From Sipunculus nudus (Eukaryota; Annelida; Sipuncula; Golfingiida; Sipunculidae): a stretch of DNA of 64,000 bases. Made by a program: the position numbers and the translations under genes. The notes under the pieces were generated by a model. It ran no database searches, was not told the origin of the DNA, and saw only the letters and a program-made list of their open reading frames with translations. Location: NCBI GenBank assembly GCA_026874595.1, contig JAPPUL010000069.1, positions 434,001 to 498,000 of the forward strand, in the 5' to 3' direction. Positions 57,028 through 64,000 of this stretch are shown here, piece after piece. The first letter of the stretch is position 1, and every line of letters begins with the position of its first letter.

Positions 57028-57792
57028 TTATACTTTGTTCGGTATGTCTATATATGTGTGTTTTAAGCCAAAGTGCTCTTTTAAATGTTTACCAAGCTCT
57101 TGTACTCCTAACCTCTCTGTTGCGTAGTGCCCAAACGATACGAAGTTTATTCCCTCTTCTTTTGCCATGTGCATTGTAGGTTCACTTGCTTCGCCAGTTA
57201 CAAATACATCCGCTCCCGCTTTATGGGCTTCAAGTAGCTTTCCCTGCCCTCCCCCTGTTACCACTCCTACGCGTTTTATCTTAGACTCCCCATATCTATA
57301 ACACACAGCCTCGCTAACCCCCAACACCTTTTGTCCAGCTTCTAAAAACTCAGAAAAACTTATACCCTCATAAAGCTCGCCTAGGTAGCCTATCTCTTTA
57401 CCCTTATATTCCCCAAATCTCTTGAACCCTCCTACTGCTCCAAGCGCTTTACATAGCATTATGCTATTACCTACTTCCTCATGTCCGTCCAAAGGCAGAT
57501 GATATGCTATTAAACTTATATCATTTTTAAGCAGGCTCTTTAATCGCTTCTTTATATGTCCATCGATTGCTAAAAGCCCTCCTCCCCATATTATACCATG
57601 ATGCACTAGTATTACATCTCCTCCCAATTCATAGGCCTTCTCAAATAACTCCAAAGACCCACTTACTCCGCTTATTATATGTTCTATCTCCCTTCGCCCC
57701 CTAACTTGTAAGCCATTTGGACAGTAGTCTTTATACTCATTCACTCTAAGATAGTTGTTTGTATAGTTTAATAACTCCTCAAGCTCTATCAT
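57028..57792 (-). CDS. Nif3-like dinuclear metal centre protein
   Basis: NIF3/DUF34 family, 254 residues. Metal-binding motifs are VHHGIIWGG near residue 62, AYHLPLDGHEEVGNS near 98, and FVSFGHYATERLGVQEL near the C-terminus with the conserved His and Glu. DYCPNGLQVRG is typical of the N-terminus. The function is often given as GTP cyclohydrolase type-I-like, but it is not firmly established. Its 3' flank (about 56960-57020) has a ttttttgaagtttattc repeat. Confidence 0.92.
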   Translation of the reverse strand: MIELEELLNYTNNYLRVNEYKDYCPNGLQVRGRREIEHIISGVSGSLELFEKAYELGGDVILVHHGIIWGGGLLAIDGHIKKRLKSLLKNDISLIAYHLPLDGHEEVGNSIMLCKALGAVGGFKRFGEYKGKEIGYLGELYEGISFSEFLEAGQKVLGVSEAVCYRYGESKIKRVGVVTGGGQGKLLEAHKAGADVFVTGEASEPTMHMAKEEGINFVSFGHYATERLGVQELGKHLKEHFGLKHTYIDIPNKV

Positions 57793-57909
57793 AGTACAAA
57801 TATAGCCTTATTGCTCCTTTTTGACTATATTAGCTTTTTACTTCCCCTTTTATTTAATATATTTTTTATAGTAAATCTACTATAACTCATAATACTCTAA
57901 CTGCGCTAA

Positions 57910-58245
57910 CTAGACTTTTTTATTTTCTATCTTGGCTGCGCCTTTTTTTACACTATAATACTCTGCTTTAGTGTTATTCTTAATCTTTTTAAGGCTTTTT
58001 CCCATCTGAAAATAGGGTACGCTATGTTCTGGTACATGCAGTTTCTCATTCGTATTTAAATTACGCGCTGTTCGGGCTCGTCTTACTTTCGTTCCAAATG
58101 TCCCAAAACCACGAAAATATACCTTCTCATGCAATACCATATGATTTGATATGCTTTCACACAACGCACATATTACTTTGTCTACTTGTTTTTGAGTTAT
58201 TGAAGTCCCCTCGCTCACTTTTCTTATTATATCTAATCGTGTCAC
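57910..58245 (-). CDS. HU/IHF-family DNA-binding protein
   Basis: A nucleoid protein that bends DNA. The 111 residues include the N-terminal helix pair (IIRKVSEGTSITQKQVDKVICAL), VYFRGFGTFGTKVRRARTARN, the beta-arm tip and YFQMGKSLKK. The C-terminus is about 15 residues longer than E. coli HU and Lys-rich. Divergent from mnmG, with 240 bases between. HU or IHF near an origin would be unsurprising, but the link is only positional. Confidence 0.93.
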   Translation of the reverse strand: MTRLDIIRKVSEGTSITQKQVDKVICALCESISNHMVLHEKVYFRGFGTFGTKVRRARTARNLNTNEKLHVPEHSVPYFQMGKSLKKIKNNTKAEYYSVKKGAAKIENKKV

Positions 58246-58485
58246 GAACTTATTCCATCCTTCTCTTTACTAGAATATTTTTTGATTTCTTATTTCTTTT
58301 TAGTTATTCTATAAAATTATCGCTACTTATTTTGCAAAATATATTTTTATTTTGTTTTAAAATCAAACTTTTTTAAGTGATATTTTGTTGTCAGAACTCT
58401 AAGTCATTAAGCTTCTTGTCTTTATATTATTTATTTTTTTTATATTTATTATGCGTTTAAAGCACTACTATTTTGGAGTCTTTTT

Positions 58486-60333
58486 ATGAGAAAAAACTAT
58501 TTTGATACTATTATAGTTGGCGGCGGGCATAGTGGCGTTGAGGCTGCTTTTGCTTTAGCCAAACTAAATCTTTCTGTATTGCTTGTTACTATGTCTATAC
58601 CTAATATAGCCAAAATGTCGTGTAACCCTTCCATTGGGGGCATTGCTAAGGGACATTTAGTTCGCGAAATAGACGCTTTGGGCGGGATTATGGCTCGGGC
58701 TATCGATAACACGGGTATTCATTTTAGAATGCTTAACTTATCTAAAGGACCTGCAGTTTGGGCTCCACGCGCTCAAGCCGATAAACAAGCTTATCAGGAC
58801 TTTGTTAGAAACTTTATTCTAAATACCTCCAATATCACTATCACCGAAGATATTGTCGCTTCTTTAATCATTCAGAATAATACCATTAAAGGCATCATAA
58901 CAGAAAAACAAATTGAATACTATACTAAAGCTGTTATCCTAACCACTGGAACATTCCTTAAGGGTCTTATTCATATCGGCGATTACTCCAAAAAATCAGG
59001 GCGTATGGGAGAGCACTCTGCTGAGCATTTATCAAGTTCCTTAATCAATGCCGGCTTTAAGCTCGGGAGACTTAAAACTGGTACCCCCGCAAGAATTCAT
59101 AAGGACTCTATTGACTATTCCAAAGTCGATGTTCAACAGCTTGAAGATATGCCCTTTTCGTTTTCGTATTCAACCCTAAAACCCCCTGAAACCATTATTG
59201 ACTGCTACCTTACATATACAAACAAAACCACTCATAAAATAATCTCCGACAATATTAATCGCTCACCCCTCTTTCAAGGCAAAATTAAAGGCATAGGTCC
59301 TCGATATTGTCCTTCAATCGAGGATAAAGTTGTTCGATTTAGCCACAAAGATAAACATCAGATATTTTTGGAGCCTGAGGGTTTAAATACCGATGAAGTA
59401 TATATTAACGGACTCTCATCCTCACTCCCTAAGGATGTTCAAGAGAACTTTATTCATTCGATTAAAGGACTTGAGAACGCTTCTATTATACGATTTGGGT
59501 ATGCTGTTGAATATGACTTTTCAAATCCTATGCAGCTTTTTAATACTTTGGAATCAAAACGTGTTAAGAATCTTTATTTTGCGGGACAGATAAATGGAAC
59601 AAGTGGTTATGAGGAGGCAGCGGCTCAAGGGCTTTTTGCGGGGATTAATGCAGGTCTTAAGATTAAAGGGCTTGCTCCCTTTGTCATGGATAGAACGGAG
59701 AGTTACATTGCTGTTTTAATTGATGATTTAATCACTAAGGGGGTTTTAGAGCCTTATCGCTTATTCACATCACGTGCTGAGTACAGACTGAACCTTCGTT
59801 ATGACAACGCAGACGAAAGACTTATGCATTATGGCCATAAATTTTCTTTGATTGATGATGAACTTTATGACAATTTTCTTGCCAAATCTAAGAGAATTTC
59901 TAAAGGTATTTTGTTCATCAAACAAAAAATCATCGGTGAAAAGGAAATTATTAAAACACCGTTTTACGCGGAAAATAACATACGAAAAGGGACAAAGCTT
60001 GACTCAGTACTCAAACGAAGCGACATATCTATCGAAGATATAAAGGATTTACATGCTGAATTTAGTACTCTAAAAGCCGATGAGCTTAAACAAATAGAAA
60101 CTCAAATTAAGTATGAAGGCTACATAAAAAAACAAAATGACCAGATTGCAAAGTTCAAACGTCTTGAGAATAAAAAGATACCAAAAGATATTAATTATAA
60201 AGACATAAAAGGACTACTAAACGAGGCACGCGAAAAGCTTGAAAAAGTACGACCTATATCAATAGGCCAAGCGATGCGTCTTGAAGGCGTTAATCCAAGC
60301 GACATATCGATACTAATGGTCCATATAAGATAA
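58486..60333 (+). CDS. mnmG: tRNA uridine-5-carboxymethylaminomethyl modification enzyme MnmG
   Basis: An FAD enzyme that, with MnmE, modifies wobble uridine. The 615 residues begin with DTIIVGGGHSGVEAAFALA (FAD), then SCNPSIGGIAKGHLVREIDALGG, RMLNLSKGPAVWAPRAQADK, LKTGTPARI, AGQINGTSGYEEAAAQGL and a C-terminal YRLNLRYDNADERL. Full length. The first two thirds have a pyrimidine-rich coding strand and the last third a purine-rich one; the change is near 59.5 kb. This gene often lies beside the chromosomal origin. Confidence 0.97.
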   Translation: MRKNYFDTIIVGGGHSGVEAAFALAKLNLSVLLVTMSIPNIAKMSCNPSIGGIAKGHLVREIDALGGIMARAIDNTGIHFRMLNLSKGPAVWAPRAQADKQAYQDFVRNFILNTSNITITEDIVASLIIQNNTIKGIITEKQIEYYTKAVILTTGTFLKGLIHIGDYSKKSGRMGEHSAEHLSSSLINAGFKLGRLKTGTPARIHKDSIDYSKVDVQQLEDMPFSFSYSTLKPPETIIDCYLTYTNKTTHKIISDNINRSPLFQGKIKGIGPRYCPSIEDKVVRFSHKDKHQIFLEPEGLNTDEVYINGLSSSLPKDVQENFIHSIKGLENASIIRFGYAVEYDFSNPMQLFNTLESKRVKNLYFAGQINGTSGYEEAAAQGLFAGINAGLKIKGLAPFVMDRTESYIAVLIDDLITKGVLEPYRLFTSRAEYRLNLRYDNADERLMHYGHKFSLIDDELYDNFLAKSKRISKGILFIKQKIIGEKEIIKTPFYAENNIRKGTKLDSVLKRSDISIEDIKDLHAEFSTLKADELKQIETQIKYEGYIKKQNDQIAKFKRLENKKIPKDINYKDIKGLLNEAREKLEKVRPISIGQAMRLEGVNPSDISILMVHIR

Positions 60334-60388
60334 GTATAAGAGCTTTTAAAAGAGCTTAAACACCAACCACTTTTAAATGCCTTACAAA

Positions 60389-60537
60389 ATAGTAACAAAA
60401 TATGCAAATAACTGAGCCGTAAGATAATGTTTTTTGGGGTGTGGATAACGTCTTCTGTTGCGGATAAAGCTATTTAGCTTAATGGAGTTAGGTTTTGTAA
60501 GATTAAGCTTATCTATCCTAACGCCTACTTTAGTATT
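60389..60537. repeat. 149-bp tandem duplication, copy 1
   Basis: Identical to 60538-60686 except for one base (A at 60395 against G at 60544). It contains the 9-mer tgtggataa (60440-60448; reverse TTATCCACA, the DnaA-box consensus) and tgcggataa (60459-60467), one change from it, in the same orientation. Except for its right end, this copy lies downstream of the NlpC/P60 stop codon. Confidence 0.97.
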
Positions 60538-61151
60538 ATAGTAGCAAAATATGCAAATAACTGAGCCGTAAGATAATGTTTTTTGGGGTGTGGATAACGT
60601 CTTCTGTTGCGGATAAAGCTATTTAGCTTAATGGAGTTAGGTTTTGTAAGATTAAGCTTATCTATCCTAACGCCTACTTTAGTATTTAGGGAATGGATAA
60701 AATAGATAGTGCCATCGTCCATAACGCGAGTTACAATTCCAACATGGGTATTATAATCATCTACTTTACCATTATTATTTTGGTCATAAGTGTTGTGAAA
60801 GAATATGATATCGCCGAGCTTAGGTTTTTTTTTCTTGTGGAAATGAGCTTTTTTATTTTGCTTTAATGATATAAAAAGTCTATGAGCAAGGCTATGTTGC
60901 TTTTTGGTTTTAAGATTATAATTTATAATATTTTTGCCTTGAGTAGCATAAAGAAAAGTAACAAACCCCGAACAATCTCCTTTATAGCTCCTGTTTTTAT
61001 GCTTGAAAGTGCGATAAGCTTTGCCTAAAAACTTTTTACCAAATGAAACTAGTTTCTGTTTATAGTCTTTTTTAAAGTCTTTTTTAGTTGTAGAATACGA
61101 GAGGGAGGTATTAAAGACTAAGATTATTATAATAAGATATCGTATAAACAA
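60525..61151 (-). CDS. Exported NlpC/P60-type cell-wall peptidase
   Basis: The 208 residues start with a signal peptide (YLIIIILVFNTSLSYS). The active site is readable as GDCSGFVTFLY (Cys) near residue 59, DDYNTHVGIVTRV (His) near 137 and YFIHSLN. GDIIFFHNTYD is typical of the fold. The protein is strongly basic, which suits peptidoglycan. The start is TTG at 61151 with GGAGG 10 bases upstream. The 3' end lies in the 149-bp duplication, and the stop at 60525 is now in the neighbouring copy. Before the duplication the reading would have ended four residues sooner, after a very similar tail. Confidence 0.88.
   Translation of the reverse strand: MFIRYLIIIILVFNTSLSYSTTKKDFKKDYKQKLVSFGKKFLGKAYRTFKHKNRSYKGDCSGFVTFLYATQGKNIINYNLKTKKQHSLAHRLFISLKQNKKAHFHKKKKPKLGDIIFFHNTYDQNNNGKVDDYNTHVGIVTRVMDDGTIYFIHSLNTKVGVRIDKLNLTKPNSIKLNSFIRNRRRYPHPKKHYLTAQLFAYFATIILK
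60538..60686. repeat. 149-bp tandem duplication, copy 2
   Basis: Directly adjacent to copy 1. This copy is inside the NlpC/P60 gene and codes for its C-terminus. DnaA-box-like 9-mers occur at 60589-60597 and 60608-60616. The length, 149 bases, is not a multiple of three, so the frame continues differently into copy 1. Confidence 0.97.
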
Positions 61152-61238
61152 GATAAAAGTACCTCCATATAGCTAAAAGGTTAGCCTGAGAATATTTTAT
61201 TTATCATTCTTTTATCATCGTCTTTTAATATTATAGTT

Positions 61239-61280
61239 ATTGAACAATTAATTGAACAATTAATTGAACAATTAATTGAA
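61239..61280. repeat. 12-bp AT-rich tandem repeat
   Basis: Three and a half units of attgaacaatta, followed by attgaatattc, between the NlpC/P60 gene and rsmD. The unit is partly self-complementary. It may simply be the promoter region of rsmD, or an easily melted element of an origin. Confidence 0.9.
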
Positions 61281-61310
61281 TATTCTTAGGAAGAAAAAGG
61301 GATTAGGATA

Positions 61311-61859
61311 TTGAGCCCATTACGTGTAATTTCTGGCATATATAAAGGGCGTCGACTTATAAGTCCGTCCACGATACGTCCGACTAAGGACATAGTAAAA
61401 GAAGCCTTATTTGAAATACTTGGGACTCTTTCAGGCAAAACGTTTATGGATCTTTACGCAGGCTCAGGTTCGATTGGTATTGAGGCACTAAGCAGAGGAG
61501 CTTTTAGGGTATATTTTATCGAACACAAAAAACTTTGTATAGAAAGCTTAAATGCTAATATTAAAAGCCTTAGAATAGAAAGTGGCAGGGTAGAAGTTAT
61601 TCTTAAAGATGTACTTACTTATTCTATGGATGATAAGAAAGAAGTCGATTATATATACGCAGACCCTCCTTATAATAAAGATTTAAATTATTATCAAAAT
61701 CTTATAAACAAAACAAAAGCTTTTTTAAAAAAAGATGGTATGCTAATACTTGAACATCCAACAAAATTAAAGTTAAAAGAGATTGAAAATGCAATTAATC
61801 TTAAATTTAGAAATACAAGAAGATACGGGATAAGTAAGCTAAGCTTTTTTATAAAATAG
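61311..61859 (+). CDS. rsmD: 16S rRNA (guanine966-N2)-methyltransferase
   Basis: Methylates G966 of 16S rRNA. The 182 residues begin LRVISGIYKGRRLISP and contain RPTKDIVKEALFEIL, the SAM loop MDLYAGSGSIGIEALSRGA and the catalytic ADPPYNKD. The start is TTG at 61311, because no ATG lies before the conserved LRVISG. Confidence 0.94.
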   Translation: MSPLRVISGIYKGRRLISPSTIRPTKDIVKEALFEILGTLSGKTFMDLYAGSGSIGIEALSRGAFRVYFIEHKKLCIESLNANIKSLRIESGRVEVILKDVLTYSMDDKKEVDYIYADPPYNKDLNYYQNLINKTKAFLKKDGMLILEHPTKLKLKEIENAINLKFRNTRRYGISKLSFFIK

Positions 61860-61997
61860 ACATTATGCTAAATTGTTTATCCTTAGATATAAATTATAAA
61901 AACACGAAAAATAATATATATTATAAACTAGTTTAATTTACTAAGATTATAAAAAGATTAGAAAAGTAGCTAACGCAGGCAAAAGTAGGTAAAAGAT

Positions 61998-63038
61998 ATG
62001 GAACAGCGGGGACGTATATCCTTAATAACTTGTAAATCAGGTTTTTCGCTTGGCGAGAGGATTTTTGAAAAACTAACGGATATTGTATTACAAAGGAAAC
62101 ATAAAGCAGGCGATAGAGATCGCGAACTAACACCACGATTTATACAATCAGAAGAGGTCTGGTTTGCAAACGGAGAAGTAAAGACAGTACTATCAACTAA
62201 CATAAGAGGAAATGATACATATATTTTGCAATGCGTGGAAGACCCGCTTACAAAACGGACAGTAAATGATAATTTGATGGCGTTATTAACATGCGTGGAT
62301 GCGGCATATCAAGCGGATTGTGAAAATATAACTGTAATAGTACCTCAATATCCGTATGCACGACAGGAGAGAAAGAAAACACGTGAATCAATAACAGCTA
62401 AGCTAATTGCAAGTTTCCTTGAATCAACTCAAGCTATGCGTGTAATTACAGTAGATGTACATGCCGAGGCAATAGTAGGCTTTTTCAGGACAATAAAGTT
62501 TGAGAATTTGCATGCATCAAGGATAATAATAGACCACGTATGTTCAAACTATCCGGGCTATAATTTCACAGTGGTGGCACCTGATGTTGGCAGTGCAACG
62601 AGAGCTCGTTTCTTTTCAAAAGAGTTCAAAGCAGACCTTGCCGTAATAGACAAAGAAAGGAATTACTCTATACCTGGAACGATAGAGAGCATGCGGCTTG
62701 TGGGTTCGGTAGAGGGGAGTAATATATTCATGGGAGATGACATTATAGCAACTGGGTCAACTCTTATAAATGGCTGTAAGCTTTTAAAAGACAAGGGGGC
62801 GAGGGACATCTTTCTTGCATGTACATTCCCACTTTTAAATGACCAGGCAATAGAACTATTTGATCGAGCATATGAAGATGGACTTATAAAAAAGATTATA
62901 GGAACAGATGCTATATTCCGCGGCTATGAGTTTATAAACAAGCACGACTGGTATGAAGAGGTCTCAGTTGCCCCTTTAATTGCACAAGTTATATACAATA
63001 TAAACCGAAAGCTATCTGTTAGTGAACTTTTAAAGTAA
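61998..63038 (+). CDS. prs: Ribose-phosphate pyrophosphokinase
   Basis: Makes PRPP from ribose 5-phosphate and ATP. The 346 residues include [61 protein letters not shown] and the PRPP loop [17 protein letters not shown]. The protein has about 25 residues more than the E. coli enzyme. Product is used by purN and other purine and pyrimidine steps. It precedes accA in the same direction, with 53 bases between. Confidence 0.93.
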   Translation: MEQRGRISLITCKSGFSLGERIFEKLTDIVLQRKHKAGDRDRELTPRFIQSEEVWFANGEVKTVLSTNIRGNDTYILQCVEDPLTKRTVNDNLMALLTCVDAAYQADCENITVIVPQYPYARQERKKTRESITAKLIASFLESTQAMRVITVDVHAEAIVGFFRTIKFENLHASRIIIDHVCSNYPGYNFTVVAPDVGSATRARFFSKEFKADLAVIDKERNYSIPGTIESMRLVGSVEGSNIFMGDDIIATGSTLINGCKLLKDKGARDIFLACTFPLLNDQAIELFDRAYEDGLIKKIIGTDAIFRGYEFINKHDWYEEVSVAPLIAQVIYNINRKLSVSELLK

Positions 63039-63091
63039 GGAAAGGTCAAAAAGACAAGATAAAAAAGGCAAAGCTAAATAAGGAAAGGTAT

Positions 63092-64000
63092 ATGTTACTA
63101 CCATTTGAAAAACCGATTGGCGAACTTGAAGAGAAGATACAAGAATTAAAAGACATAATGGAAGTAGAATCAGATAAATCTGAAGAAGAGGAGCAGGAGG
63201 AGCAGGAGGAGCAGGAGGAGGAAAAGGATAAGGCAAATGGCAAGAAAGTCAAAACAAGTAAACCAAAACCAAAACCTAAAAAAGCTCATTTCCCGGAGCT
63301 TGCAAAGCTTGAAGAGGAGAGAATAAAGTTAATACAAAAGATATATAAAAATCTTAGTAGATGGCAGACGGTGCAAGTATCAAGACATCAAGCCAGACCT
63401 ACATTCTTAGACTACACAAAATTAATATTTAAAGACTTTATAGAACTGCATGGGGATCGTAGTTTTGGTGATGACAAAGCGATAGTGTGCGGCTTTGGAT
63501 ATCTTGAAGATGACAAATGTATTCTTATAGGCCACCAAAAAGGAAAAGACATGAAAGACAATGTTGAACGTAATTTTGGGATGCCGCGACCTGAAGGGTA
63601 TCGGAAGGCGCTTAGGATAATGGAGCTTGGCCAAAAATTCAACATACCAATAATAACCTTCATAGACACACCAGGAGCCTATCCTGGTATGGATGCAGAA
63701 GAAAGAGGACAAAGTGAGGCAATAGCCAAAAACTTATTTCGCATGCCAACGCTTAGAGTTCCGATTATAAACGTAGTGATAGGAGAAGGTGGAAGTGGCG
63801 GGGCACTGGCACTTGGAACAGGAGATAAGGTTTTAATGCTCAAGTACTCAATATATTCTGTTATATCTCCTGAGGGCTGTGCTTCAATATTATGGAAAGA
63901 TGCAAGTAAAGCAAGTGAGGCTGCCGAAACTCTTAAGCTTACTGCAACTGATCTTCTAGAGTTTAATATAATTGATGAGATAGTCGAAGAGCCGATTGGA
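63092..64000 (+). CDS. accA: Acetyl-CoA carboxylase carboxyltransferase alpha subunit, partial
   Basis: Fatty acid synthesis, transfer of CO2 from biotin to acetyl-CoA. 303 codons are visible before the window ends. Motifs are [17 protein letters not shown] at the start, [69 protein letters not shown] and [14 protein letters not shown]. Between residues 30 and 45 there is an [12 protein letters not shown] run from a gaggagcag repeat, extra to the family. AAGGAAAGG lies just upstream of the ATG. Confidence 0.95.
   Translation, partial: MLLPFEKPIGELEEKIQELKDIMEVESDKSEEEEQEEQEEQEEEKDKANGKKVKTSKPKPKPKKAHFPELAKLEEERIKLIQKIYKNLSRWQTVQVSRHQARPTFLDYTKLIFKDFIELHGDRSFGDDKAIVCGFGYLEDDKCILIGHQKGKDMKDNVERNFGMPRPEGYRKALRIMELGQKFNIPIITFIDTPGAYPGMDAEERGQSEAIAKNLFRMPTLRVPIINVVIGEGGSGGALALGTGDKVLMLKYSIYSVISPEGCASILWKDASKASEAAETLKLTATDLLEFNIIDEIVEEPIG

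Overview
The window is a low-GC bacterial chromosome segment of mostly single-copy housekeeping genes with good Shine-Dalgarno sites. Diaminopimelate decarboxylase, phosphatidylserine decarboxylase, an NlpC/P60 peptidase and several exported proteins point to a bacterium with an envelope of the Gram-negative type. I do not assign a phylum: the gene set is compatible with several lineages and nothing I can read is decisive. About 9 kb of decayed catabolic genes and the simple tandem repeats scattered through genes and spacers suggest a lineage that is losing accessory functions, possibly through a host-associated or otherwise narrow lifestyle (inference).

Layout. 0-2 kb: 5' part of a dihydroorotase-type gene, purN and a hypothetical gene. 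2.3-5.2 kb: recJ and a polyprenyl diphosphate synthase gene. 5.3-11 kb: two secreted HEAT-like paralogues of 522 and 1282 aa. 11.9-16.5 kb: two hypothetical genes, glyA and pyk. 16.9-23.1 kb: a leftward run of an HD-domain/CCA-enzyme-like gene, an M24 aminopeptidase, lysA and two low-complexity hypotheticals. 23.3-26.4 kb: an exported phospholipase-D-like protein, two small proteins and a DUF1015 protein. 27.0-30.1 kb: a cysM-mec-cysO-moeZ cluster for protein-thiocarboxylate cysteine synthesis. 30.1-33.9 kb: dnaE.

34.5-43.9 kb holds only broken genes. Read in order they are a hydroquinone dioxygenase-like fragment, a semialdehyde dehydrogenase, hydroxyquinol 1,2-dioxygenase, maleylacetate reductase, a branched-chain-type ABC transporter (binding protein, ATPase, two permeases), a Rieske ferredoxin, CoA-transferase A and B, and a PcaF-type thiolase. 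Together they outline a lost hydroquinone/hydroxyquinol to beta-ketoadipate pathway with its importer.

44.0-47.1 kb: tRNA-Ser(GGA), SRP RNA, dnaX, ybaB and recR, a conserved bacterial order. 47.1-58.2 kb: a cation diffusion facilitator, a long two-part ThyX, gpsA, queE, queD, an exported MsrA, a hypothetical gene, a CobA-HemD fusion, psd, a Nif3-like gene and an HU/IHF gene. 58.5-64 kb: mnmG, an NlpC/P60 gene whose 3' end carries an exact 149-bp tandem duplication with DnaA-box-like sites, rsmD, prs and the start of accA.

The top strand alternates between pyrimidine-rich and purine-rich blocks independently of gene direction. One switch, near 59.5 kb, lies next to mnmG and the DnaA-box-like sites, so I propose a replication-origin candidate there. 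The other switches look like inversion endpoints.
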